DNA of 64,000 nt, from NCBI RefSeq assembly GCF_964340395.1, contig NC_135556.1, positions 25,457,723-25,521,722 of the forward strand, given 5' to 3'. Shown piece after piece: positions 1 to 15,400 of this stretch. This DNA is from Glandiceps talaboti. Lineage: Eukaryota; Hemichordata; Enteropneusta; Spengelidae. Each line of letters begins with the position of its first letter. Position 1 is the stretch's first letter. The notes beneath the pieces are model-generated. The model saw only the letters and a program-made list of their open reading frames with translations. It did not search any database and was not told the DNA's origin. Position numbers and translations under genes: made by a program.

Positions 1-1939
1 CAAACCTTGAGACACATAGACAAGCACTTTACCATTCCTATAGCACCACTGAACTTAATCAAGCAGTTGAAATAAGAAAATCACAAACTTTAGTAGCGCG
101 ACCACTTACTGATCATCTGAAGTGACAGACACTTGTCCACTGGATCCACAGTCACTACTTGGTCCAGACACTCTAGCCCATGCTACATACCAGTAGTTGG
201 CAACTAGAAGAACTGGTTCATCAAATAAAACAGGAAACTTCTCTCTGAACAAATAAAAACAGATAATGGTTGTATTTGGTTAATCTGTATAAGGTCCATC
301 TGACTGTCATTATCGTTTAGACTGACTGTGCATAAAGTGTCTGCAATCTATAGGGAACTTGCAAACCCGCCATGTTGAATGTTGCATCATGGGAAATGTG
401 GTAATTAATACTAATCAATTAGTATTGTAAACAATATTTTACTTTGTTTGTAACCACAAATAATCAATTCATAGTTACCCTGGTCATTGTGTGAGGTTAA
501 TTTTATCAGTAGATCCAGATTAGGTATTATGATAACCACAGATAATCCCATAGTCCTTTGCATCTGAGCATGCTCAGTCTGGATTCCCTACTGACTCATA
601 GTGACAAAGACCCCTTAGGTCACTCATATTTTCCTTGGCTGGCTGAATGAAGAAACACATCTAATTACACATTACCTTGCAGCACATTCAAAGCTGACAT
701 CGTCAGACTCAGCTAACAGGTCTCCATCTGTCTCATGTTCACCTCCATCAAGACCAAGCTCATACACCTATAGTTGTCATAGGATAAAAATAGCAAATAA
801 TGACATTGGAGCACAACTGACTACCACAAGTCTTCATAGAAGACACATACCATTAAACACTTTACCAAGGTCGAAGGTCAGTGTCTTAAAAGCAAGCTTG
901 TGTCTGAAAATATGAGGTTAGACACTTGAATGGTGTCTCTGTGTACTATCATTTTTGAGTTATACATAAAATATTGATTTTTTAACTACAAATGTGGCCG
1001 GCATATTGTCAAATTTACATATGTCATAAAACAAAGTGACATGCATATTTCCCATATGATATGTCATCTTTGTGCCAGGTTTGAATGAAATCAGTTAGTG
1101 ATGTCAGAGAAATGAAAGATGGAGCAAGTTGTAATAGCCTCCTCCTTCGGGAGCTAAAAATCCATGCAGTTACTTTTTACTTTGAACATTCAGCTCAGGA
1201 GATCAAGGAAAGTGAACAACTAAAAAACCTCTTCTTCACTTTTTCAGGAAAGATGTGTGGACAAAGAATCAAAACTGATATGTTTTACAACCTCCTACAT
1301 GCATTTATAGCAGTGTGACCTACCCTTTGACTGTAATATAAGAAAACAACAACAGTATCTTTACTGTACCTTGATTTTAGCTGTGTATTCTCCTCTACCA
1401 CCAAACAATCCCAAACCTCCAAGTAATATGTCAGTGTCAACTGAGAATCGTATAGCTTCAACAGAATGACCAGAATACCCCCAACCACCACCAGGACCTA
1501 CAAGTACATTTCACATATCATAACAAACACACATTTTTAAAATTTGAATTATTTTCCTTAAAACTTTGAAATGAAAACATAATTTTATACTTGATTAATT
1601 TATGAGAAATGTAAAAATAGAATCTTACCAAGTTTCTATCACTTTCTAAATTCATCTAACTTTTTATTAAGGTTTCTATAATACTTCTATTTTCTATCAT
1701 ATTATATATCTACTTTTTTGCATTGTTATGTTTCTAACAATACAAAGGCCAAATCCCATTTGATGTTAGTCATTTAAGTTGATAAGATAAAGTAACCAAA
1801 TCTATTTTCATCCACTCTAATCTGATCTAATGTATTCTAATCCAATCTTGCATATTCTAATCTCATTTATCCATTCTAATCCAATAAAATCTAATTTATT
1901 CTAATCTAATCTAATCTAATCTTATTTATCTCTATCTCC

Positions 1940-1984
<45 letters not shown>

Positions 1985-3375
1985 ATCTAAGCTATTCTAA
2001 TATAATCTAATCTAATATATATTTTCTAATCTAATCTAATCTAATCTAATCTTATCAATCTCAAATATAACCACTGGGTGCTAATTAAAAAAAACCATTT
2101 TTACAAAAAATATCTAAATAATAATCTTTTCCAATAACCTGATCACTTACTTTCAAATCTGTTGACAGACAAAAAATCATCTTTCATCAAACTTTTAGAT
2201 AATGCTGGTGGCTCATGCTGTTGCTTAGCAACAGTAATGCCAGCATCTTGAGCACAAATGAGCATATCGAGACAGCAGAGTAGATTGAGTGCACTGTGAG
2301 ATCTACTGGTTGTAGCATCCATGTGACAAGGTATGGCAAATTCTGAGTTCAAAATGTTGCCTTGGATGCCTGTACTGCTCTGTGCTTGAATTTCTTGAGC
2401 TTCACTTGCAAGGACATGATAACAGCACACATGATTGGACAAGGGATCATAGCTGGAAATGAACAAATAGACAGGTTTTAGGTGTCAAAGCATTGTTGGT
2501 TTGTGTTTAAAGGCCCATAATTCAATCCCAGGTTTTCATATTGTACTATGTTATCAGTCAAGCTATGAGGATCAAATAGGATTATCGTTTTATTCAGAAC
2601 CACCTTTTCTATACACCTTTCTTGCAATCCTAATCCAAACTGGGTATTAAATACAAAAACAAGCTAAAAACTTATATGAGTATACAATGATTTGTTATTG
2701 CTATTTACCGACAACAAAATAAATACTGTTGAAAAAGAAGTAATACTAAAAGTACAAGAGTTTAACTGATAATGAAACATTGACAACTTAATTTTTCTGA
2801 TGGCAAGCCTGAAAACACACCACATGGCTGTGTATGGACACACACAGACAGATGTCAGATGTAGAAAACCATTGTAATAACTCCCCCTCCTCCTCAGAGG
2901 GTATCTGTAGGTGGGTGAGCGGGTGGGGGGGGGGGGGGGGGGGCTAAAAAGTTTGTAGTAATCACTACCAATGCATTAAAGTTTTATATTCATTGAATAC
3001 AACCAAGAAGTATTGATAACATACCTCCAAAGTACACGGTAAAGGGGATCCAAACAAATACATTTATCTTTCAAAGAAACTTGATCAGAACCTGTAAAAC
3101 TTTTACAGCTACCGTCAGCACCACTGATCATTAGACATTTTACAGCAGATGAACTATCTGTTGGAATTATACCTGTCAATCAAACAAAATATCTGAATTA
3201 CAGCCAATGAACTATGTATATTATTGACAAAGAACTGAACTTTAAAATCCATAGCAGTTTGTAAGCATACATATGCACACACACACACACGCATGCACAC
3301 ACACACACAGTGTCACTCACATACACACGTACGTACGTACGTACATACGTACGTACATACGTATGTACACACACA

Positions 3376-3434
<59 letters not shown>

Positions 3435-6400
3435 ACACACACACACACACAAAGTTCCAACCTCACACACAGTTCAGTTGTGATAACTCTTTACAACAAA
3501 CCTACCTATTTCCCTGTTATTTGCAAACACTTTGGATTTGGCGAGTGTATGGGCATTGATTAAAGATTCGTCTATTTTCAAGAATGTCTGATCTCCACTT
3601 GCTCCAACCCATGTTGCTCGTCTTCCAAACTGAGTACCGACATTAGGTACAGGTCCAGGGCTTGCAAACCAGTAGGGTTGGTCCCTCTCATCTGATGGCC
3701 CAGGACGTCCTAACTGTCCTTTCTACTCAAAACATAATTATAGCGATACCTCGGGTAATGTACATCAACAGGTAATGTACATCTAACTAACTACATCCCA
3801 TAATAATCTAACCTATCAAAACATACAGCATGATATCAAATGAAAATTTCTACCCACAGTCAAACATTTTTTTGGAAGTGATCAAAAACTTCTTAAGCTC
3901 TACTTTCGCATGACATATCTTAAGCAAAACACACAAACTTGACAAATCAAAATTATCTTGTGATACAACAAGCAAATGAGCAAACAACATTCAAACCAAT
4001 CAAAAAAACATTACAACAAATCCATGATTAGCATTCTTGTTACTGTTGTCAACAGGGAACTTGCAAGCCACACTGTACACATTCCATTGCAATTTGGTGC
4101 AATTGATAAATACTAGTAGTGTATCCTTCATCAATGGTCAGGGTAACCCTGAAAAGATTATTTCTTTCTGGTAACAATAAAGTGACAAGATTGTGTACCC
4201 TAGTGAGCTGTGCTTATTAACATATTTCCCACAATACACCATTCAAGTTATTCAAGATGGTGCCACACAACACATACAGTACACAGAACACATCCTCTAC
4301 ACAGAGGGCACCAAAGGTATTTGTAGTGTTAGCACAAAGATTTTTGGGAAGGAAAAGGACACAGAATACATACCTGATGATTTCCAAATGTAAACACTTG
4401 TCCATTATCCAATAATACAGCAGTATGGTTACTACCAGCAGTAACTTGTATAGCAGGAACTGGTAAGGCAACTAAGTTAGGAGAACCCCTGTAAAGATAC
4501 ACAGTAACATTCATTGTTAATAACATGTGTGTTAGTACGCCATCATTGGGGTCATTCATGAGGTCAAATATTGTGTTAGTATGCCATCATTGGGGTCAGT
4601 CATGAGGTCACATATTGTGTTAGTATGCCATCATTGGGGTCAGTCATGAGGTCAAACGTGTGTTAGTACGCCATCATTGGGGTCAGTCACGAGGTCAAAC
4701 ATTGTGTTAGTACGCCATAATTGGGGTCAGTTATGAGGTCAAACGTGTGTTAGTACGCCATCATTGGGGTCAGTCATGAGGTCAAACATGTGTGTTAGTA
4801 CGCCATAATTGGGGTCAGTTATGAGGTCAAACGTGTGTTAGTACGCCATCATTGGGGTCAGTCATGAGGTCAAACATGTGTGTTAGTATGCTGTCAGTTG
4901 GGGTCATTCATCAGGCCAAACATGTTCACTTTTGGTCATATACATGACGCTTATCTTCAAATCTTGCTGTGTTCTCCCATACACACAGACCATTTAAAAT
5001 GAAAATGGAAAGTGTTTTCAAACAGTCATGTTTTCATGTGTGTTTTTGTCACCTCCATGTAGACAGTACGTGCAAAAGTAACAAAATAGCTGCGTTTTCA
5101 TTTCAAAATGGCATCATGTAAAAGGTGCCTAAATAGAATTCATGATGTTATACATAACATGAGATCTTACTTAGTAGCTGTGTCTCCTAGTCCTAGCTGT
5201 CCATACTGTCCACTACCAAAGGTGTACACATCTCCATTTTGTAACAAGACTACGGTATGGTGTAGACCACATGCCAATTGTGTAGCAGCAACATCACCTA
5301 TACCAATCAGTATCTTACTAGGTGGGCAGGTCACTGTTTTACTATGATCCTTGTCATGATCTCGGCCATCATCTCCACTGCCACTACCCTGGTCATCTAA
5401 AACAGCTATAAACAAATTATCATTGTTTTATGTAAAGCTTGCTTTCTAATAAATCCAATAATATTACTCCAAAAATAATCCATAATTCATAGTTTTATTA
5501 TTTAGAGTAAATTGCATAGCCATACACATTCTGTCTGTTTTGAATGTCATTTTTGGGACATACCAACTGTAATACTTGTTTAGCTTCCCCAATACATATG
5601 CACACACATCCATCTGCACACCCATCAAAGCAAACACACGCACACCCATCAAAACACACTCCCATCCATCAAAACATGCACACACCCATCACTGTAGACA
5701 CACACACACAGAGAGACAGAAAGACACAGCCATAGACAGACACAAACATAGACACACATAGTCATGCACACACACACACACACATACTGGTTTACAGTTG
5801 CTATGAGCATGGTTATGGCTGCTATGTTTTTTGTTACCAATCAAAAAGTAAGTATATTGTGTAATTTGGCAGAAAAGAATTTGGAGAGCTATTGTACATG
5901 AAAAATCTGCTATACACAAGTGGTTGTACTTACCATGTTTCTCTTTGCCCTTCACCTTGGCAACGCTACGTCTCAGTTGATGACGTAATCGATCTTCTAC
6001 ATGTCTCTTAGCAATCAGATCTAAAGGTATAAGTTCCCCATGTCTTGCCAAGGCTTCTAACCAACCTCCTGAAAACTCTTTGTCTTGTGATTCCCCAGCA
6101 CATGTCTTACAACAGCCACACTTTGAACAGCCTGACTCCCCTGTACCACATCCACATAGCCTACAGAGGTCAAAGGTCATTGAAAAATGTGGGTATTCCA
6201 AACATGACCAAAAACTCACTTTAAATCTCTCTATTAATTAATTCAAATCCCATAAAAGGGGAAATGCAAGGTAGTTTTCAACTGAATCTCTTCTTGTGCA
6301 CAGAAGTATCTAGGGGTGTGTCAAATATATGGTGAATGGGGCAATACTTCCTTTCATCTGTGTAGCAATGAACAAACATATGAGCTACAATTTGATGAGC

Positions 6401-9400
6401 TCATATGCGTATTTACTGTACAACCTACAAACTGCTATGAGAAAACCACATGCAATGTCTACAGTGGCGAGACCTGCAGTGGCACATTGATGATTGTCAG
6501 GTTTAACTTTTACTTCGACTTGTAAACAAATGTTAGACATACAATATTTCATTGACATTCATATATTTACTTACATTCCAGGTACCCTGTTTGGACCTCC
6601 ACTGCTAATACAACTTGGTCCATATCCAGTGCATTCACTACAAACTGCACATACCATACATTGCTCTGTTTTCCATTTATGACTTCCTGATGAACAAATA
6701 CCTTCACTCTCTTCACAATCTCTCTCATCTTCTTCATTATCTTCATCATTACCTGCTGTTGCTATGGCTGCAGCTTGTGCTCCACCTTTAGTAAAGAGAG
6801 AAATAGCAATATGAATTTCTGAAATTTTTACAACAATGAACTATAGATGGACAATACTTGCGGTCTTTGAATTTAGTTGTCATTTACCAAAAGTCTGATT
6901 TTAGTGGATACCACTATGAGATAACAAAACACATAAATATTGACACCACTGACGTTATACTACCATTTATAGATTTATACAACCAGTGACATGCAAGCGT
7001 TCACAAACAGAACTTGTTCCAAACAGGGAAAGTAAACAACTGCATTGGCCAACGTTTAACACAGCATGTTGGAAGTACAGAGACATAACTATGGTTCTTT
7101 AAGAACGTTTTTTACGGCATCTTTACATGTGCATGAAATACCAGGGGAACCTGAGATTCTGTGTATGTGAGCTATTATGTAAAGAGGCCACAAAACTGTC
7201 TCTTATCAATTGATATAATACTTGTCTGTGTATTTTCAATGTGTTGAGCCAAGTGTTATTAATCCAATTCATGGATTTACTTACCCTTTTTGCAACAAGT
7301 TCTGCTTGTAAATTCTTGTCTATTGCTGGTTGTAATTAAACTTTCAGTGATACTTTTCTGTTGCCCAACAACACGTAATAATTTACTAACCTTCTTTTGT
7401 TGATGGTACTCCGAAGTCTTGTCCACATTGGCCTTTATTGTTGATACCAAATGTATAGACCTCACCATTACTGCTTAGAACTGTTACATGGGCCTTTCCT
7501 AATGCCACACTACTAACATGAATGTCTTTAAGATCACCAACCATCCCTAGACATGAAAGCAAAACTAATATCAACAAAAGAATTGCAAAAGAAATCAAGA
7601 TCTAACTTCCTGAGATAATTCAATCATTTCACCTTATTATAAGAACTATCGTCTTTGTTTATACTGGAAAACTCTTTCAGTTTTAGCACCTGGTCTCCAA
7701 AGGGCCAATCCATATGGGTTCACTGTTAATGCAGGGGGAAACTAGAGTACCTGGGGAAACCTACTTTATTTGGTAGAGTCAAACTGAATGAAACTCTTCT
7801 TGACACTTCTTACTTTTAATGAATTTTATGAAATCTAGACTGTACTTGAACCCCTCATCACAGTGGTAAGAGACATATCATATAATAACTCAGCTACTTA
7901 CAATATCTATACTGTGGGTGATAAAACTCACATGTATTTTTACAACTTTTACTGTTGGTCCTAAACTAAGTTCTAGTCAAACCTTACACTCTGACTTACC
8001 TGATGTCTGATCAGCATAAGTGTTATCTTTTCCAAATATGTATAACTCTCCATTTTTTGTTACCAAAGCACTGCTTCCATTATTACACGCACTTGATACA
8101 ACTACTTTGCCCTCCATCTTACCCATCTTTTTAGGTTTACTTGGTTTGGGTATTCTTCTGCCTTTAACTGTAAAAAGGACACAAAAGTCAGAAAAGTCAC
8201 CACAGGACAAGAGCTTTCACCAACAGCTGTCATTCACCAAACATTCTAGCCTGTAAGATACATCATATTGTTCTGCCATCAAAGGTCTACTCTTCCCGAT
8301 GTGAAGAAGATGGTCGATGTTTGAGGGTGTCCTGACATGATGTATTTTACACACTGCAAACACACTGTCCTGTCACAGCTGGAGCACTAAAAACATTTCG
8401 GTTTTGAAGCCAGATTTTTGGTATATTATCTATAATACGTTCTCAACTGAAGTGAGGAAACATTGTGGACTCTATCTTAAGAGGTTGATGGCCTTTATTC
8501 TTTTTCTTTTTACTAAACAAAGGCTGAAATATGAAAATAATGGTTTTCAAATATTCCCATACATTGATGATGATGATGTCAGCTATACTTTAATGCCCTG
8601 TAAAGGCCATGTTTGGATTAGGTTTTAAAATTCAGGTGTGAAAAACAGTTGTCTGACGGAAATTTTTGAGTTATAGGAATAGTTGGTCCAAAACAAAAGA
8701 ATGATCCAATGTAATTCCTATGGCTGTACTGATTAAATAACATTAATATGGAAATCTTGGAGCAATTCCACAGCCTGTCAGAATATCATATACTAAACTG
8801 ATATGATGTCACCCACCTTGTTCACCATCTTCACCTCTTTTTGAAGTTCCTACAAAAAACACAGCACCATCATCTGCCACTAGAAGAACATGTTGACTCT
8901 CATGACCAACTGAACAGTGTATTATCTTTGGTGACTTTGGGATGGTTAACTCTGTCCATTTTGTACTGACTCCAACTCCTTGTTTGATTCCTAAACTTTG
9001 TGACTTTCCAATGAACATAACCTACAAGAACAAATATTCCTACAGTTGTAATAAACGGCAGAAAACTTACAATCCTATAATAGAAAGGTATAAATATAAA
9101 CTTTTCCTTTACTTAAGACGATTTACTCCAGATTTACTCCTAAATGTTGCATGAAATCTTGTTTATGTCAATTTGACTCCTTTTGGGACTTTGTGAAACA
9201 ATACTGCTGATATTCCATGCCTTGTTGTGTTGCAATAAACGCTACACAGTGATTATTACCACCAATGATTGATCAACAGCAATGACTTTCCACACATTGT
9301 CATTCCAAGAAAATGTACGATGTAAAATCTCAAAATGCATGAGATGCTGTGCCAATTTAGACAGAACAACAATTACAAATTTTATGAATCTGAACATACT

Positions 9401-12400
9401 GGAAAATTTAACTGTTCTTACAGAATAATTTTACATCTATGCAAACAACTGTATAATGGCTTCAACCATATCAGGTACAAAACTTGAAGTAAGCTGGACT
9501 TGATATCTTTTGCTTTATTTGAGACATAGTGATTTGTTTAAAGTCACTTACCTTCCCTGATGGAGTCCACAGAAGTGTGAAATCTTTACCACCACAAATG
9601 ACTGTTGGCTCTTCATCAATACTGGTATCTGTGATAAAAGAACAAATAAGAGATGACAATACTTTGATACATAACATACACTGTCCTGCCAAGGCATAGC
9701 ATAACTGCCCTTCCAGGCCGAGAGACATTTTATTTATTGACTGATAACACAACAGTCATGCCAGGATATAACATACACTGCCTTACCAGGCCATGAGACA
9801 TGTTATTTATTGACTCATAATAGACTTGTCTTGGATATAATCAATATTCAATGTAAATCCAATGATGACATACTGAGGGTGTGAATTTCCTTCTGTTGAT
9901 CCACTGTTGAATATCCAAACACATCCACACACTTTCTGGCAAGTTTAAAGGGTAGTTCATTTACACATGGCATTGGTGATAGTACTGGACTGTACATACG
10001 CACTTGAAAACCATCCTGCAAATTAACACAAAAACAGTCAGCTTAGTTTATCCTTTGTATAGTAACAATACTGGCAATGTAAATTGTTTATATTACACAA
10101 CCTTGACCTTGTGTCACAATTTACACACTTCCATCACTGTGGAATCATTTGAGAACTTCACTAACATGAAATTGTTTTTTATTGCTAAGCATTGTCATAT
10201 CTGACATTACATTACTGTCAAAACACTTGAACATGCAATTGCCATTAAGTAGTAAATTTTGCTATACAATTAAATAAATCAATCCATATTTATATATCTG
10301 TGGACAGATTGTGAACAATTGTTGCATGTACATGTTCAGGCATGTATTTTAGTAAAGTCATTCATTCCTGTATAATGATGGCATGTCTATTTTTCACACT
10401 GTATGTATTTTAGTATAAGTAATTCATTCCTGTATAATGGTGGCTTGTCTGTTTTTCACACTGTCTGTATTTTAGTACAGTCATTCATTCCTGTATAATG
10501 GTGGCATGTCTGTTTTTCACACTGTATGTATTTTAGTATAAGTCATTCATTCCTGTATTATGGTGGATTGTCTGTTTTTGCACACTGTATGACATCAATA
10601 AGATTATAAATACCACCTCATAAGATATCATACTTACATCTTTCCCTGGAAGTATTTCCCCTATATAGTCTCCATTACTAAACATAACAGAACTCTCCCA
10701 ACGTTCACCTGTTACAATTAAACATACAAAAGATCATCACTAAATATTACTCTCAGTAGATTTATCTTCACTTTATCTAAAATCTAAATTCCTTAAAAAT
10801 TTCAAAATGTTGCCAAATTCTGAATATAAACTTTCCTTAAGGTACCAGCAGAAAGATCATAGCTACTAAAATATGGGTAGAGACTTGAATACATTCTCTG
10901 GTCTGTATGTTTTATCATTCTTGAGATATATGAATATATTTTTCACAACAAATTTAATCACTGTGAAATACACTTGTCATATAGTACATGATGTAAATTT
11001 CATTTTTCTTTGCCTTTACCACAGTTCTAAAAAAAAAAAAAAAAAAACTTACCACTGATTCCATATGGTTGTTCCTCCTGCAGAGTTTCTGTATTGAGGT
11101 TCATCAGAATTGGTGAGCCATCAGTTTTGGAAGTAAATCTACAGAATAACATGCCTTTTGCATAACTTAACCATCCTTGGTTGTTGGTTTGGAAGTCTTT
11201 CCTTGATGCATACACATGGCCCTATCAAAGAATTCATATATTAGACATACAAATACTACTTTTAATGCTCTACGGAAAGTGCTTATATACAGAAATGTCG
11301 TTGTATAATAATGTCAATATGACAAATTCACAATCAATCAATCAAAGATCTCCAATACAGCACTGCACCGATTAAAAACTATTGTTATGTTTCCTGGAGT
11401 ATTAATAATCTACCTACTATATTACGACTGAATCATTCAGCCTTGTTCAGCTGTTACTGTATACAATTCAAAGACACAGACCTGTCACGTGATTACAGGA
11501 AGGCACAGTACACTACAAGACATTAGTTTACACATACAGCATATACACTTACCTTGATTGTATCACTATATCCAGTACCAACTTTAAATAGTCCATGACA
11601 ATTATGTATGTATAAATAACTCCCATCACTGGCAATAGCACCTTCCATACCATCCTGCTTACCACCTGTAAGATGCATGTAATTTTACCTATAAATATCA
11701 TTTATTTCAGATATATGAAAATGTTGCAGCAACTATTCAGTGTGCCCTCTAATTACGAATGACAATATTTTTTACGAATGACAATATTTTTAATTGTGAG
11801 TGAAAATGATAAAAACTAGGCTTCCGTGTGTGTCACCACAAAGTAAGAGATAGAGGAACACCAAATGTTGGTGGGTCACTAGCAATTGCTGTGAGTCAGC
11901 GGCATGTCAAATTGGAAGTTAAAGGACACACTGAGGATGGGGGAGGGAACTTGGTCAAATTTCTTAGATGTGCTCTTAGTATCTCAAGAACAAGGAAAGA
12001 AGTAACTACATGTAGTAACAGTTTGAAAAAGAGCAAAAGCATAGATATATGTTATTGTGATGATTTTAGGAACTACTTTATTGTTAACCCAATGATACGT
12101 ATACCAGTACTGAGTTATTAGTAGCCTTATCACTGGCGTATTGATATATAAGAAGTTACATGTGCTTTTTCCGAACTATGGCGGACTGTAATAAAGTTGA
12201 AGTGTTTAGTTCTAAGACGAAACCTCTCCGTGTTTTGTGTAAACCGTGTGCTTTGGTACGAAAGTATCACATTTGGTGGCAGCGGTGGGATTGATGTGGA
12301 AGGCGAGTGCCAACGTCAATCAACAAACGGACCCGAAGGAATTCAACTCTTCAGAGCAAGAGGCAAGTTGTGCAGTGGTAGAGTGTGCGGACGTCACGGG

Positions 12401-15400
12401 CTAACAGCTAGCTGAAACCTGTACGGAGGGACTTTGCCGTGGTTTGCTTTCTGTAAGTTACTGACGTGACTGAGAAAACTCACTGGAGCCAGGCAGCTTG
12501 TGAATATTCCTGATCCTGAAAACTAAAACTAAACTTGAGGTTAGAACTAACACGAACCCGTCACTAAGACATCATTACAGACGTAATATAACTTTGACTT
12601 TGTGTATGAACACAGGAGATTTTACCGTAAGCTGAGTAGCGCGGGAAACTCCATAGAACTGCAGTGAAGTGCTATTTCTCACTCATTGACTCGTTTGGTG
12701 TTGAAACAGATTATCGGAGAAGTCAAATAACTATAAACTCTGTGATACTTGCAATTTGTAAAGTTTGCAAGTGTGAAAGTTGGTGAATTTCTGTAGTGAA
12801 CTTCGATGAACCATTTACAGTGAGGGGCCAGTATAGGGTTGTGTGAGTACCAATCTTATCGTCGCCTCATAGATTTGCCGTGTGCTGAGTTGAAATACCT
12901 GCATGGTGGGCCTCCCATTCATAACTTGTGTATCCAGCTGATGAGTGGTGCGTCAAGTTGAAGCGGAATTATTTGTACTGATTTCTACAGCGAAGTCTGA
13001 AGAGTCGGCGAACTTTATAACGTTCTTTTTATGGAAGTAACAGGACTTGTTGTTTATTGAGTAAGCTTTTTAGATTTTGAGTAAAACTAAATTGCGTGTT
13101 TACTGTTGCAAGTCGCGGACTGTTTTTCCAGTGAACTGAGACTAGACTAAAGCAAAGTTTAGTTTGATATTTGACGTGGATAAAATAATTATCTCTGTGT
13201 AAGTCGATATCAGAGACAGTTTTGCAATTATTTTAGAGACATTGAACTCTGTGTTATTTGGTTGCTAGGCAACGAGTACATGGTGCTACTGATCGTAAGT
13301 GTATATCAGGCCAGAGTGAACCATTTTCAAGTGTAACAAACTGAGTGAACTTTTTAGTGTTGTTTTAGTAAGCTTTACTAATCAAACCATTCCTTTTCAG
13401 GGCTGTTTCGGTGTGTTGGTCATTGCTAATCTTGTGCATGTATACAAGTGAGCTTTTCATTGTTAATCAATTTAATTAATCACTATATTGTTGCGTGTAC
13501 AGCTCTCCAGGTTTCTATTCCCTTTCTGTACTTGAGTAAGCTTTAAGGGTGCACTTCATTAGAGCCAGGATGAGTGACGGTGAAACACCAGCAAGTGACC
13601 AGGAAGCCGCTGAGACACTTCTACAGCTTGGTGCTGAAGGGGCCATGCAAGGTCCTAATCAAGAAATGTTACAGCTTGAGAGAGAACGGCATGAACATGA
13701 TTTGCGTGTCAGAGAAATGGATGAAAGACAGCAGAAACAGCTGCAAGATTTCCAGAAACAGCAACATGAATTTCAAGCACAGCTTCAGGCACAGCAACAT
13801 GAATTCCAGCTGAAACTGATGAGATTACAGACAGAACTTGTAGGTGCTAAGACATCTCAGTATAAGGGACCAAAAGTGCCAAAGTTCGAGGAGGGTGAGG
13901 ATGTGGATGCATACCTTCGAACTTTTGAGAAGTTAGCCAAAGTACATGAGTGGCCAGAAGCTACATGGGCGACTCGATTGGCTGGACTCCTGTCTGGTAA
14001 AGCACTAGATGCGTATTCAAAACTACCCCCAGCCGAGAGCGAAGACTATAAGAAAGTTCGCAAGGCTATATTGAAGCGATATGAGCTTACAGGTGAAGCA
14101 TATCGTGCCAAGTTTCGAACCACTAGGAAGCAGAAAGATGACTCCTATGGTGAATGGAGGACAATTATTTCGGGGTTTCTGGACCGTTGGTTGGAAACCA
14201 TGGAAGTTGACAGTTTTGACAAGCTGAAAGACATAATACTTATGGAGCAGTTATTAGAGCAGACTCCACCCTACCTCCAAGTATGGTTACGAGAGAGGAA
14301 ATTGAAGGATTCAGATGAGTTGGTTGATATGGCAGATCATTACTTAGAGACTCATAAGAAAACTGAGCGTAATAACTACAGTCGTTTTCCTGATGGCAAG
14401 AAACAACCAAGTCCATCTACTGACAAAGTTGTTGAAGCAACCCAGGGTAAACCAAAGAGTGTAATTACTTGCTACTCATGTAATAAAACTGGACACAAGG
14501 CTAATCAGTGTCCTAATAGAAAGACTAGTCAGGAAAGACAGAAAGCTTTCCGATGTCATGCCCAGCAGCTGATACCTAATGGTAATGGGTATGGTGGTGG
14601 TATAAAAAGATGTGGTAACCGGCACCGATATCCAGGAAAAGTTGATGGTCAGCGTGCCTGTATTCTGAGAGACACGGGATGTGACCAGACAATAGTTTGT
14701 TCAAACCTTGTATCACCAGATTCTTACTTGGATGATCAGTATGTTAACATTGAATTTGCAGATGGCAACACTAAGCTACTACCATTGGCTGTCATTCATG
14801 TGGAATGTCAGTGCTACGAAGGTCAGATTTTGGCTGCTGTGTTAGACACCCTACCAGAAGATGTTCTGTTAGGAAATGATATTGAAGATACTGATGATGA
14901 TGGTTGTTGTAAGCCAGCATTTCTGGTGACCCGTAGACAGGCACAATTGCAACGACAACGGCGTCATGAGGAACTAATTGATGTTCAGAAGACTGGTGTG
15001 CAGCCTAAGTCAGTCAGTACGAATGCAGATTCCCCATGTGAGCAAAGCCAGTGTGATGAACCATACAGCAATAGTATTGATGGAAGTGTTGCCCATAGTG
15101 ACATGTCAGAGGGCATCGCACCCATAACGAATGATAGTTTACCTGTCTCACTTGAGCAAGGAGATAGTGTGACTCAGACAAGTGATGCTGTATTGAGACC
15201 TGAACAAGATTACTCATGTGAAGGAAGTAGATCACAGCCAGAGAGTGCCAAAGAACCACAGTCAGAAGGTGATTCTCAGAGTGAAAATGGTGAATCCATT
15301 CAAAGCAAAGAGATGACAGATGAAGATATCCCACATACAGAGGATATGATTGATGTGTTTGACATTGACCCTACAGAAATGCGATGGCTACAGCAGAACT

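Noticed and set aside
3198-3563. His/Thr- and Val/Cys-rich frames on both strands
   Set aside because: They come from CA/TG and ACGT microsatellites.
13549-13569. Start of the gypsy polyprotein at a GTG upstream of 13570
   Set aside because: The first ATG at 13570 is the more likely start in a eukaryotic element.
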